Source of the DNA: Coffea arabica
Lineage: Eukaryota; Streptophyta; Magnoliopsida; Gentianales; Rubiaceae
Direction of reading: 5' to 3'
Assembly: GCF_036785885.1 (NCBI RefSeq)
Contig: NC_092320.1
Coordinates: 14,323,557-14,387,556 of the forward strand
DNA: 64,000 bases
Numbering within the stretch: position 1 is the stretch's first letter; each line of letters opens with the position of its first letter. Shown here one piece after another: positions 47,360 through 59,657 of the stretch. A program made the translations under genes and the position numbers. The notes beneath the pieces are model-generated. The model was not told where the DNA came from. It saw nothing but the letters and a program-made list of their open reading frames with translations, and did not search any database.

Positions 47360-50300
47360 AAGAAAAGAATATCAACTCATAAATAACTAAATAAAAAGCT
47401 ATTTTCTCGTGAATGGATGCCTACTCCTTTTGCTGTCCTCTGTGTGTTCTTGTTTCATTATTCTTAGAAGACCAGTGTTCATCTTCATTGATAGTCATTT
47501 TTTCTTTCTAATTTTGGTGTTCTTGGACACAGTTGACTTGAATAGGAATCCTTTCAAGTATTTTCCTTCGTAAAGCATGCCTCTGCATTCTTATGGTACT
47601 CCATTTGTCATTAGAAAAAGCCCAGGGAAAAAAAATGCAAAAACTAAAAGCATGTGTGTTTTTTACCTGTAACGATATGAATACGGCAAGTTAAGCAGTG
47701 ACAGAGATTATGTGAGCAGAAGGCCTAACTAGTTGCTCTTGTGTCTTAATTGTGCCTGATTGGCCTCTCATGTAGTCAGCAAAACCTGATGAAAAATACT
47801 AAACATGAATATGTTTCCCGAAGTATGTAATTGTCATTCTAGTCTGCCCACTACTGTCTAGGTTCTACGCTAGTGATCCTTATTAGAGTTTAGAATTTGA
47901 TATGGGTATTGCAAAATTTTCGTCCTTTTGAGCTTGGTTACTTCGTTAGGATCAGGTCATGGCTAGGGTTTCATTAATTTATGAAGATTCTGTAGATTAT
48001 TTAAGAGATTTGGCGTGGTGGTGGATGCTACTATTCTTGTTCATTATTATCACCTGCAGCCAAGCGAAAGCTCTCTCTTTTACCAGATTTGCTGGAGCTC
48101 AAAAGAAGCTGATTTAGAAAAAAGATATTTTCTTCCATCTCATTGGCCTTACAAGGATCAGCCGTCATTATGTCTTTGTACTCTGAAGAATTTTCTTATA
48201 TTATGTTCTTTTGGATAATCTTGCCATGTCATCATAATTTGATTTGTGAAAGATGGTAAACTATCTATAAACCTGATGGCAAGTGAAATTCGCCAAGCTG
48301 GTTTCTTTTTTTGGTCATTTAATTTTTCTGCCTATTAAGTTATGGATATAGAATTACTGCCGTCCCTCTCCCTCCCTCCATCTGTCTCACTCTCTTTAAT
48401 GTACTTCTTCTTGTGATGTTGTTAATGCTAGTTACCGTATTTGTCAACTAGAAAATTTGAGAGCTTGCTTTCTTCCAGATGTTAATAATGGAGGAAGGTA
48501 AAGAAGCTAACATCATAATGTGCAACAGATGGCATTAGGGCTTTATTTTGTTCAGAGAGATATCGATTGAAAACAAGATAAGCAACTAGAAATAAAGATG
48601 TATCGAAATAATTGCAATTGCCTTTAAACAGGTTCTGAGCCCATCTTGTTCTTTATGCTTAGAGTCACCTATGATTAATACAGGTGGAATTTATATTTTC
48701 TGAGATCTAAAATCAGAAATCTCTCAATCTTACGGGCTATGTAGTTCTCTTGTTAGCATGGGGGCAATTGTGCATTGTCCTTTGCTGAAAGTATAAAAAA
48801 CGTAGGATATGACACATTTCCATGGAGGCTGAAGAGAAGAGAGACAAGGTAAAATGTGGAGGGCTTACATAGGCCCACAATAGTTGCAATCCACAAGTGT
48901 CTATGACATCTGAAAGTCGTGGGAGTGTCATGGTAGAAGTTCTTGCTTTTGCACAGGTTTGTTTAGATGTTGTCAAGTACTGATAGCACTGTAGGTTTCT
49001 TCTCATAACCTAATTTTTCTGGATTTGCCAATTTGACCAGGCATATAAAGTTTCTCTGAACAAGATTACCGGTCTCACCTGTCACTCTGATCAGGTTAAG
49101 AGTCATTTACAAGATGGCTGACTCTTTGTTCTGAGGTGTGGATCAATGAATATGATGTTTGCAACTTTTGGTATTTTCTGTTTTTGAGGTTCATTAAGCA
49201 TCATCTTTTCGTAGAATAGTATTCATTTAAGTGCCAGTTTTAGGTCAATTCATTAAGTTTGCCTAATGAGACATGGGGAAGCACGGGGGGAGGCCAAGAA
49301 TGGCAGGAAAAAAAATCCGCTTTTTGGTTTTGGTAATACAGGGCAAATAAATGTGCCATTGTGCTTAATTTGAGATTGTTTTTGCTACTTCTATGCTCTA
49401 TTTTTTTTGCTTCTGGATAAATTTTTTTCTTACACACACGATTGGGAACATGCTGAGAGATCTTTCTGACTTTGTAGCTTCCAAGTTACCATTTCCTTGA
49501 ACAATAAATCAGGTTTTTCAGTTCAAATATTATAAAAATTAGCTTTTAATAATCATTTGGTTTTCTAGACATTAGGTTATCACACTTTCTTTTCTCTTTG
49601 GGTTTGTCTTTCCATGCAGCTTTGTAGTTCCAAGTTTTCCCAACTTCTGGTGGATGTTTGCATCTCTTGCTGGTTGACAACGAGCTTGAGGAATCCACTA
49701 AAAGGTCCGAGGAGTATCTGTCTTGGTTTGATCAGATATACTTGACAAGCCAGAGTTTGGAATGTTTTTCTGGATCTTCATTTTTTATGTTGACAAGAGA
49801 GCAATCATTTGTCATTCTTGGTTAAACTTCAATTTGCATATTGGTGAGTGGTGGAATTTCAGGGGAGGCATATCTAGTTGTGCTTGTGACCTAAAGATGT
49901 GAAATATTTATTGCTTGTAATAACCCCTTATTAGCCAATCTTGGAGCCAGCAAAATTTAAAGAAAAATGATAGACATGGTTTTTCTAAGCAGAGATTGCA
50001 GTGCTAGCATTGTAAGATACTTAACAAGTTATGCAGAAGCGTCTAACCTGTGCTGAAAACAGATCCCATGGTACTTAAGATGATGCTGTTGCATGGACTT
50101 CTCATGCTATTTTGACCTCTAGTATTCTGATTTTACCTTTTTCCTTGTGTTTTCAGAATCTTACAAGTTATCCTTTTTCTATTCCAAGCTTTGATCACTT
50201 GGTTAAGCATGAAGTTAGTCTAAGGTTTCATTACTTCATGATTTTTATTTTTTTCCAGGTGTGGAGTTGGGGTGGTATTTCAATTTGCTGCATCAAGGGG

Positions 50301-51893
50301 ATAACTTTTCTCCACCAGTATTCCTTGATCTTTTGTCCATAATTTATCATCCTTTATTCTTCCCCCAAGCACCACTTGGCAGCCTCAGCTGCACTGTGGA
50401 GCTCAAAATATAGTGGACCTGTTTTAAGATGTGTTTTCTTCCATTTCATTGACAATATGAGGACCAGTCATACTTGAATTTTATATGAAGAATTTCAAAA
50501 AATTTCTTCCTTTTATGCTGTTTGTGTTGACATTTCCGCTTCATAACAATTTGATTTTGGAGTGATAGTAAAATGCTTTGACAAGAGATGGTGCCTAGGT
50601 TTAGCATAAACCAGGTTGCAAGCAAAACTTGCAAAGCTGACTTCTGTCTTTATTCATTTAACTTTATTTTCGAATTAATTATGGACAAATCATTTCCTGC
50701 CTCCCACCTGATGGTGCCCTCTTGATTTTCTTTTGAGTTCATTAAAATACTAATTTCCATACTTGTTAGCCAGAAGAAGTTTAAGAGCCTGCTTTCTTTC
50801 AGAGGTAGATATTGGTGAGGGAGAATAATAAAGAAGTTGACTTTGTGAGAGTAATCAAGAGATGTTTGCATTCATGCCCATCTTCACCACCATCCCATTC
50901 CTGGCTTGATACCATGTGTTAAACATGTTTTGGATGACATTCTGAACTGCTGATTGGAGCTTGTGTTTAGGATGGTTTAAGCGTCCTTACCTCCTTTTTT
51001 ATCCTCTCTTCATCTAATACTTCCTGCATGCTCATCATACTTGTTGGTCAGTAGTACATCAGAACTTTCCTTTATATAGCAATGGTTTGTTTTGCTTCAT
51101 AAGACCATCATGTGCAGGAACTCTCTCATTTTATAAACACCCATAAAATGTCTTTTGGACACTATTTAGGGTTCTTGTACCAATTGTTTTCTTTTCTGGC
51201 ATCATGTATTGTTCGCTTCCAAACCTCATAGAGCACCTTATTGATCTGGATGATATGCATCGTGTCAGAGAATATGCAAGCCTAGATAAAGTAGGTGTAG
51301 AATACCTTGATAGAGCAGAAGCTTTAACTTAGATCGTTGGATTTTATTCACATTTTTCTTTTCTCAACTAGGAAGAAGTTTATTCAGCCAGAATGAAGTT
51401 TATCAATGTGCTAGGTGCATGATTTTATCTGTATCCTGTATCAAGGTACCAAGACCTTACCCATGAAAAACGTATCAAGTGCTTTACTTTATTACTGAAG
51501 GGGATTAAAGTTTTGATTTTCTACGACAGTTGAAACTCACATTTAGCTATGATGAACTGACCTGATGGGCCTTGATGTTCACAGAACCATCTTTCCCTGT
51601 ATGAATATGAAGCAAGCGCAAGTATGATGACACATGGAAGATTGTGCAGTCTCTATTATGAATTATTACTACATTCCTGGCTTGCCAAGAGTGACATGTC
51701 CCAGGTGTTTAGCATTTGTTGTTCACGAACTCATTTGACGTGTTAAGAGTGAGACTAAACCCTGAGTAGACACAAATTTTCAATGAAATTTATTGAAATA
51801 TGTGTCTATATGATTGTGCTTGAATACGTGTAATCTACAAGTATGAAACAACAAACTTTTGAAAATTCATTTACTTTGAATGTTTGTTACAGA
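47360..51893. other. CAF1 downstream region, non-coding, with an old tandem duplication
   Basis: No gene is recognised in about 4.5 kb. The start should hold the CAF1 3' UTR. The region about 47945-48530 is similar to about 50195-50870 in the same orientation. Shared landmarks in order include AAGGTTTCATTA/GGGTTTCATTA, TGGAGCTCAAAA, TTTTCTTCCATCTCATTG/TTTTCTTCCATTTCATTG, AAGAATTT, AATTTGATTT, AAACTTGCAAAGCTG/AAATTCGCCAAGCTG, and TGAGAGCTTGCTTTCTTCCAGA/AAGAGCCTGCTTTCTTTCAGA. The copies are well diverged. Confidence 0.55.
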
Positions 51894-51894
51894 T

Positions 51895-52158
51895 TTGCAG
51901 GTAGCTAGAATTGCTGATTCATCCCAGTTAAGGGCAAGAATATTGGTTTGCTACCCATACATATCAACTCCAGATGCATATTTTCGGGAATTTGGCATTC
52001 CAGAAGCTTCTCTGAACTTCCTGCAGCTCCGGACAGAGAGAGGAAGAGGGGTTCCTGCTTGGTGCTTGCTGAATGTCCTGCGAATTTCATCTGCACGGAT
52101 TGCTTATGCATCGCTTAGTGGATTTTTGGTTTCAAATAGCATGTCTTTTACCCATTAA
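51895..52158 (+). other. Unrecognised open frame after a splice-acceptor-like site
   Basis: A TTTGCAG precedes an open frame that reads VARIADSSQLRARILVCY and onwards to a stop at 52156-52158, about 87 codons. The base composition is less AT-rich than the surrounding DNA. I do not recognise a domain. It could be a decayed exon, an exon of a longer transcript that includes the duplicated blocks upstream, or chance. There is no homology claim. Confidence 0.25.
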
Positions 52159-52817
52159 GTAGCCCCTTTTTTAACCCATTGTTCTGGATTGCATAAATGT
52201 CAAATTTCGCCTGAAATGCTCACATATTCTTCTATGAGATTACGTGCATCACTACTGTGTTACCTTCCTTCGACACTTGAAGCTGGAGTTTGACGTTTCA
52301 TTTCGTTCAGACCATGGAATAGTTGCTGCGATTAAACTTGTGTCTAAGAAAATAAAGAAGGAAACATCATTTTTTGTCTTTGTGCTCTTTGATTTCTGCA
52401 TTTTCTAATCCATGTCATAGAGCTGACTGTTGATGATACCAAACATTTTGTTAAAAGAAAGCCAAAGTATTCAATTCCCATACATTTAACTCATCCTGGT
52501 TAAAATGTAACTTCCTGTGTTGATGTCCATAAATTTCCTCAAAAGAGCTTGCGAATTGCAAAAGTTTCCACCAATCATATCTTAAAATGGCACTCTAAAC
52601 CGGCTGCTATGATACTTTTGACAGGTACAGATATACTGCCAGGAAGGGCAGTAGGTATGCATCATGGACCATGAAAATGCTAATTTCCAGTAATCAATTG
52701 ACAGCTTTCACGAACTGCAAACTTCTTGGACTATGAAAATGCCAGTTTCTAGTAATGAAATGACAGCTTTCACGATCTGCAACTTCTTATTGATTAATGA
52801 ACATTGAAAAGTAAGTA

Positions 52818-55800
52818 TCAGCCCAATCTTGCCTCTCTTCGTAGTACCTGGAAAAGATGTAACAGTCAACCATAAGTGGCAGAAAGTACTCCAGGAGTCG
52901 CAAGAAAAATTTCCAAATTACCTTAGCATCTAACTCCAGCTCATCCATCATTTAACATGTGCTCAAAACCCACAAAATGAACAGGTCAAACAAGCTAGCC
53001 ACTTAATAATATGGGGAATATTTACGAAAAACTGCTTGAAAGTTTATCTAGTCTAGGTGGCAGACGACAAAGAAAGGAAGAAAACATGCTGTAGCCTTAG
53101 AATTAACTGAGTTTTCATCAAAATTGAGACCAATGCCATTCAAACGTCAATAGATTAAAACTTCTGAAGAACATTAATAAATATTGCTCACTATAACCTA
53201 ATATTTCAGGCTAGAGACTATCAAGCTGGGAAAAGAAAAGCTGGATTGGCTAAATAATAACTTAAACAATTAAAGCTGAGTCGTTTCAAGCCAGTTAAGA
53301 CAAGGTGAGATCTGGAATCTGTACAGTATTAATGAACCGCTAAAGCCGGAAGAGGTGATTCATCATTTCACTACTTTAGTGAAAGAATTAACCAAAAACA
53401 ATTATGAATAAACCTGTAAAAAACCAGCATCCTGAATAATTTCACTTTATTCCTCCAAAAAAAGAAGCAAAAAATTCTCGTTTTTGAATAAGTTACAGGT
53501 TACTATGTCTTTAATTCTCAGACTTGCTATGTGGAAAGCACAAAATTCAATATTAAAAGACAACTACCAACAACTGCAATATCTAAGATAGCATGCCCCT
53601 TTTGAGGCCAATCTGCCCTGTAAAAAGAATTGATCAAAAAGCAGACTCAACAAGAGTTGGAGTATGCACCAATTATAAAACCTGCAACTTTTGTATTCTT
53701 AAACCCCAAGCACTTTCTAAAAGAGAACTAAAGGAACATGGGAGCCATGCTTAAAGAATGATAGAGTCAAACATTTTGTACCTCCTCAGCAAATTTTATC
53801 AAGATGGTTGTTCGAGGTCGCTGCTGTCCTTCAACAGGAACAAAATGAGCTGTTACCACAGCAGGGAAACCTGCATTATCCAAAACGCCCTTCAAAAGAA
53901 AAAGCACATCAACTAGAGGCCAACTCCAAAATTATCAATAGGTATTTGTACCAAAAAGATAAAAATGTAAGACATACCCTTACAATTCCAGCAACAAAAG
54001 CTCCGCAATTAAAAGTACCCATATCTTTGGGAATTGATATAAATCTAGAATCAAATGAATGCATGTTAGCAGACCATTAAGAGGACAGCTAATACAAATC
54101 AGATACAAGCATGCAACAAAGGGAGAAAGATAACCTGTTGACCAAAAGTTCCTTCTCGCTAATCATGTATTCATCTTCATGTTCAGTACCTTTCTCAAGA
54201 GAGTCAGCTACCTGAAATTTACATGGATAAGAGGATAAAAGATACATTCATGTCCCTTTCTAAAACAACTACGTCTTCAGAAAATTCTCACCAATACAGA
54301 CAGTATTGGTGTCTGAATAATAATAATAATAATATGCACATGAAAAGCTTAATATAAAGGTGTCTGATATTACAAGTTGATTATGTGGAGGACCAAGGAC
54401 AGATATGATGAAAATGCTCCTTCTGGACAGTAGAAGCCCCTTACATACATTATGATCTAAGGCACAAATTTGTGTGCACCCAGCACTTTGAAGCCACCAG
54501 TAGCAAATTCTTGTCAGTTCTTTTATTACACAACCTACTAAAAATAACTCTTCAGATTGTCAACCCTGACACAAACTCCATCGTTATTTAAGCTTCGGAA
54601 GCAATGTGCTTTCTAAACTGGAGGTCATGCTTTTAAAAGAAGAAGTTAGCAGAGAACTAAAGAAACATTAACCTCAACCACATAGAAAAGAAGATCGGTT
54701 AGCAGTGATAGAAGCATGCTAAAATTTTCCAATCTGTATTGATACGGTTTTTGTGCTATTTAGACCATCATTTACAGATGTGAGAATCTAAAAAGAAGAT
54801 AAAATTATCACCTCAGATGGCTATCTTCAGCAGTAAAGTCAAATTGGTGGCTTTACCAGTTAGAAAAGTAACACTAAAATTTTGAGATGCAAATAAGCAA
54901 TTTTTCTCACTAAATGCTTAATTCAGGGTAGCATGTCTTTTTTAAAGCTTGTGCCAAAGTTCTGGATTTGATTCTTCTTTCCAGTAGTAACGCTCCACAG
55001 CTGTACTTAAATTAAATAAAAGTGAATGGGTGAAGCATCTTCATAAAATGCAGATATGCTATTTTCCAGGTTTACTTTTATGTGCACAAGTAACAAGCTG
55101 CAGAATAGTTGAAGCATAAACGCTACAATAAGATTATGCAATTTATTATTAAAGTCGGAAGAAACTTTGTTCCCTATGTTGTTGCATTCACATTGAAGCA
55201 ATTTGGTCTCTGCAGATCCCATCTCCAAGGGATCACCATTCAACATAAAAAGTGGCCAAAGGTTGTCATTTTACAAATACAGAATATGAGCAACCTTACA
55301 GTCAATATGGTTTTTCATTGACTTGCAAACTCATAGTTTTGCAATCTTCTACATTTCATTGCGTATGTTTAAACAAATATTTGGGGATTAGCAACATATT
55401 GAAATTTGAAAACACTCAGTGTATCTGGATTATTCATTTGAATATGCTTCTTTGCGGATTGTCCTGATCTGACAATTGAATACGCTCTAGCGAAATATTG
55501 GGCAGAAAAACATATCAAGGGCATGCAACAAAGGCATTGAGGGGAATATATAAAATTATACTACAAGAATTTCAGTTTCTCAGTGCTCTATCTAATTTCT
55601 GAAGCAGCTATCCTAGATTTTCATTCTCAGTATAGGTCAAATCTTAAAACAGCAAGCTGACATATACTGTGCAGTATGAATCCAAAACCAGCAACCGTCT
55701 TGATAGTTCAGAGCTGGAAAGTTAGGTTAATCCTTACTCAACATCATGAACTCGGAAAAAATCCCAAACTTAATTACCTGAGAAAATAGTCAATATAAGA

Positions 55801-58173
55801 TTCAGAAAATAATAGAATATTACTTTTGCAAACGACAAATGGATTTTGACATCCATGACAGTTGTCATAAGGAACAGGGAACAGGTCGCAACAACATTCA
55901 TATCACATAAATGGTTTTCATGACATAGAGGCTCTTAGTTTTCAGATTATAATCCTGCACCACCTAAGTTCACATTTCTAAAAGAGTGTGGTAAACTTGC
56001 AAAATGCCTTTCAAGTCAGATTAGTATTGAGAACACACCCATATTGGGATCATGGTGATCATCAATCCTTTCAAAAATTAAAAATCAGGAGCAAGAAACT
56101 ATGAAGGTATGTGGAGCCTATCTCACCATACCAGGCAAGGAAAGGTGGCAATACTGAAAAGAGGAAAGGATTAGTTTGGCGAGTTAACAAAGACACGGGA
56201 AGATATACTTCCACTAAAGTTTTCAGGTCTTCAAAATAAACCAAGATAGATCTACCACAAAAAGAGTAAAAATTACTAAAGTTTCAAGAGACAAATTTAT
56301 TTAAGCAATGCACCATATCTTGAGAGGCCGCAAGTCAATACCAACCTTTCCAAACAACACCTTCCATACTGTGCTGTGTACAAAAGATAAGATACCCAGG
56401 AGTCGTGTCTCTCTTCTGTTTCCCTAAAGCATCAAATAAATAGTAAAAACATAAGCCAGTCAACTTAGAGAAGAACAAAAGCCATAAACATAGATTTAGA
56501 GACCCCTCTGAGAAGTTCTTATATAACATTAATCACTTCACAAACAGTTACTCAGATGTCCCTTTAATAATTCAACCAATAATTGATCAACATGTTGCAC
56601 CATCACCATTCACCAGATCTTGCAGTGACCAATATGTTGCATACATGAATCTTCGTGTGCGAAAAATTACTCAAGGTAATGCTTCAGTTAAAGACAAGAA
56701 TAAATAAGCATACAAAGTTAGCTGATTTAATATTTTCTTTCAAACAGTAATAGCTTTGTTTAGGAGAATAGTTTTAAAACCTCAACACCAAAAAGAAATT
56801 ACTTGGTTTCTCCCTTGATTTTTCAGTGTATGTCCTATAGCAAAGTAGCAGTGGAATTACTTCAAAAAAAAAAAAAAAGAAAACTAAAAACATTATAAAC
56901 ACATGAACTTGCTGCAAATAAGAATCTAATCTGAATCAATTTATTGAACTTCAATCACTTCAGCCACAATAGGCAGATGTTAAATGGACAAAAATATCCA
57001 GCTCTTCAGCTTTGCAATTGATGCAGATGTTTTAGTTTCACTTCAAAGATTAGGATGATTTAACATGCATAAAACTTGCCATGGGCTACCATAGAGAATA
57101 ACTTCCAAGTAAGAATATTTGCATGAACTCTCTCGATTTTCCGCACCTTTTCTCTGTGGCAAAGAAGTTCCAAAACCCTTGCTCCAACAGCATATCCTGC
57201 ATCTTCGAGCCTGCAAGCCCAAAACTAAGATATCATCAAATTAATACAACGGAATCCATGCATAAATCAAGCAGTCACACAACTTCAGTAACCCAAAGTA
57301 AACCATCAGAAATCCAAGGATTGTGAATCCAGTTCCAGATTAATCAGAACAACAAAAATAATCATTTTGGATGGTGTGGCGAGAATGTTTGACGAAAGCA
57401 GATTAGTAAAGGACGATTCTTGCCATAAATTTTCAAAATGCACACTAAACTAACTATTTATATTGCTGTTGCATATCCCCCCCCCCCCTCTCAACCCCTT
57501 TCTCCAATCCCCACAATTTAGCATGTTATTAGTCAGTTCAATTTTTTGTTTCCAAAACAGTACCAGATGATAATTACTTGCGCATAATTGCTTTGAACCG
57601 GTGACTGATTTTCCATCCTGAGCACATCTCACAAGTTTGATTCAAGAAATCTCAAGAACTATAAATTAACGCCAACCATTCTTCACAGCATATACATATT
57701 GACCTACATGAGTGGAAGATAGTATCACCTTCTTTCGAGTTCAGCAATGTTGTCAACTTGAGTCTGATTGTACTGAACCAGCTCTGAGAACAAGAATGCA
57801 AATGCACTCAAACTCACCTGACCAAAAAATTATCATTTTTTTTAGAACAAAGAAGAGATTTCAATCAACAGCCAGCAGAAAGAACAAAACCCCAAAAAGA
57901 AATACTAAACAACAAATACATTTCAATTGTGACCATGAAAAGAGTCAAAAACAAAAACCCATCCACATTGAGCCGCAAAACTACATGATTTGAGATGAAA
58001 CCAAGCTAAGTACCTTATAATTTGCTCAACTACAGTTAATTAAAACCCTTTAATCCGTTAACCTGTTACCGGCTAGATCTGAATAGGGAGTGAAAGAAAA
58101 CCTCTTGTTTGCCTTTACTGAGGGGTCTGTCGAGGACATTTGTGTACTGCTTCATCTTTCCAACTCCTATCAT
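52818..58173 (-). CDS. TRAPPC5 / TRS31, TRAPP tethering complex subunit
   Basis: Eight minus-strand exons (58173-58102, 57817-57729, 57210-57147, 56423-56346, 54211-54135, 54044-53978, 53889-53782, 52847-52818) give 194 residues, within one residue of the Arabidopsis length I recall. The protein is a BET3/TRS31-fold subunit: MIGVGKMKQYTNVLDRPLSK, SLSAFAFLFSELVQYNQTQV, RLEDAGYAVGARVLELLCHR, LLGILSFVHSTVWKVLFGK, SEKELLVNRFISIPKDMG, FNCGAFVAGIVRGVL, and the tail VLRREARLG. Family knowledge: TRAPP is a Rab exchange factor and tether in ER-Golgi and endomembrane traffic, and TRAPPC5 is a core subunit. All splice junctions keep frame. Intron 4 (54212-56345) is over 2 kb. The gene is head-to-head with FIPS5. 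Confidence 0.96.
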
Positions 58174-59657
58174 CCTGCGATCCTTCACCAATTTGTTGGG
58201 TTGCTTTTTTGATTGCTACTGTGTCTGCTTTCGCTCAAAGTACTTACCAGTCGTAGTTGAAAACTTAAAAGCGAAGATCAATTCGGGTTTTTGAATGATA
58301 AAAGCAAATTTTTGTGCTCCTAAGATTAATGGAAGTATACAAGGGTTTATTGTAGTTGAAACCCTTAAACTTTTGCGTGAGTTGCACTTTGCGCCCTCAA
58401 CTTTTTACCAACGTTTTTTTTCCCATTTTGTTATGTGTTTCTGTTCTAATCCATTTCCTATTTTCTCCAAACTCTCTCATTTTACCATAATCTCAAAAGA
58501 TCATAAATGTGAGCTTCTAATCCCTTTTTCTATTTTTTTTACCTTCTTTTATTATGATATGTGATACATAACTACTTGATATGTTTATTTACTTTTGAAA
58601 TTGGTAAGCTGAAAAAGTAGATGAGAAAGATGGTTTGTGACCAAACTAAAGTTTCGTATTTCAAGAATCAAAATATTTTAAGTCAATTTAATGTGAATTA
58701 AAAAGCATAAAGTCTTGCTGTATCATATAATAAATAGTTTCGAGATTCTTTTGGCCAAAAACCATTGTAAGTACCAATTGTTTTACACAATAAGGAAATT
58801 GCACATCATCATGAAATTGTATATATTTTTCCATGAGCATGCATACATTGTCTGCCGTTATTATAAATTTTTACTTTTTTTCACTTGTAACATCTGTTAG
58901 AAAAATTGTTAAAAAAATTTGTTTGATTAGGAGATTATTTAGAATAATCACCGTATCACTTTTTTGTGATGTAATGTATATGAAATAAAAGAGTGATTAA
59001 TAATATAAAAAAGTGATTGCAAAACGTATTTATGATGCATGCAAAATTATATTAAAAAAATTAGTATCCAAACACACCCAATATTAACTTTTCTTCTCAT
59101 TCATTTACTAAGTAAAATAATTGGTTTACTTAACATGCAATGATAAATTATTTTTAATGTTCCATTTACGAATAATTAGCTTTGCATTGATCAAGCGTAG
59201 AAGGAAAAAAAAAATAACTTTTAGACCATGAACTAGTGTGTTTGGGTGGCAAATTATTTGAAAAAACAAAAAATCAGAATAATACTAGCTATAATGCTTT
59301 TAGCTATTTGATGTTTCATTTTTTACCCTCCTTTTAAGTGCCTAATGAAGCTCTTTGTGAGTTAATTACATGTAAATATTTTTCTAGTCCCATGCGCCGC
59401 AACTTGCAGCCATGAAACAAAAATTGGCTGTGATTTCTCCTATTAGGCCATACATATACTAGTACTGTATTATATAGTTGCAGTCTTGAGAAGTAGTAGT
59501 ACAAGTTGCCTCTACAAAAAAAAAAAAAAAAAAAAAAGTAGTAGCACTGGTACTTACCAAGAGGCTCCGAACGAGATTCAAAACCCTCCATTTCTCTGAT
59601 TGAGGCTCACACACTAGACACACTCAAAAACACGCACTCGCGTTGTTCTCTTTCTTC
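58174..59657. promoter_or_regulatory. Shared intergenic region between TRAPPC5 (-) and FIPS5 (+)
   Basis: This 1484-bp stretch separates two divergent start codons, so it must contain both promoters and 5' UTRs. A possible small TIR-like element lies at about 58915-59080 (TTTGTTTGATTAGGAGATTA to AGTATCCAAACACACCC). An A-run of about 20 lies at 59516-59536. No core promoter could be assigned with confidence. Confidence 0.5.

Noticed and set aside
53808-54080. Plus-strand frame at TRAPPC5 exons 6-7
   Set aside because: Antisense of verified exons whose joined translation matches TRAPPC5.
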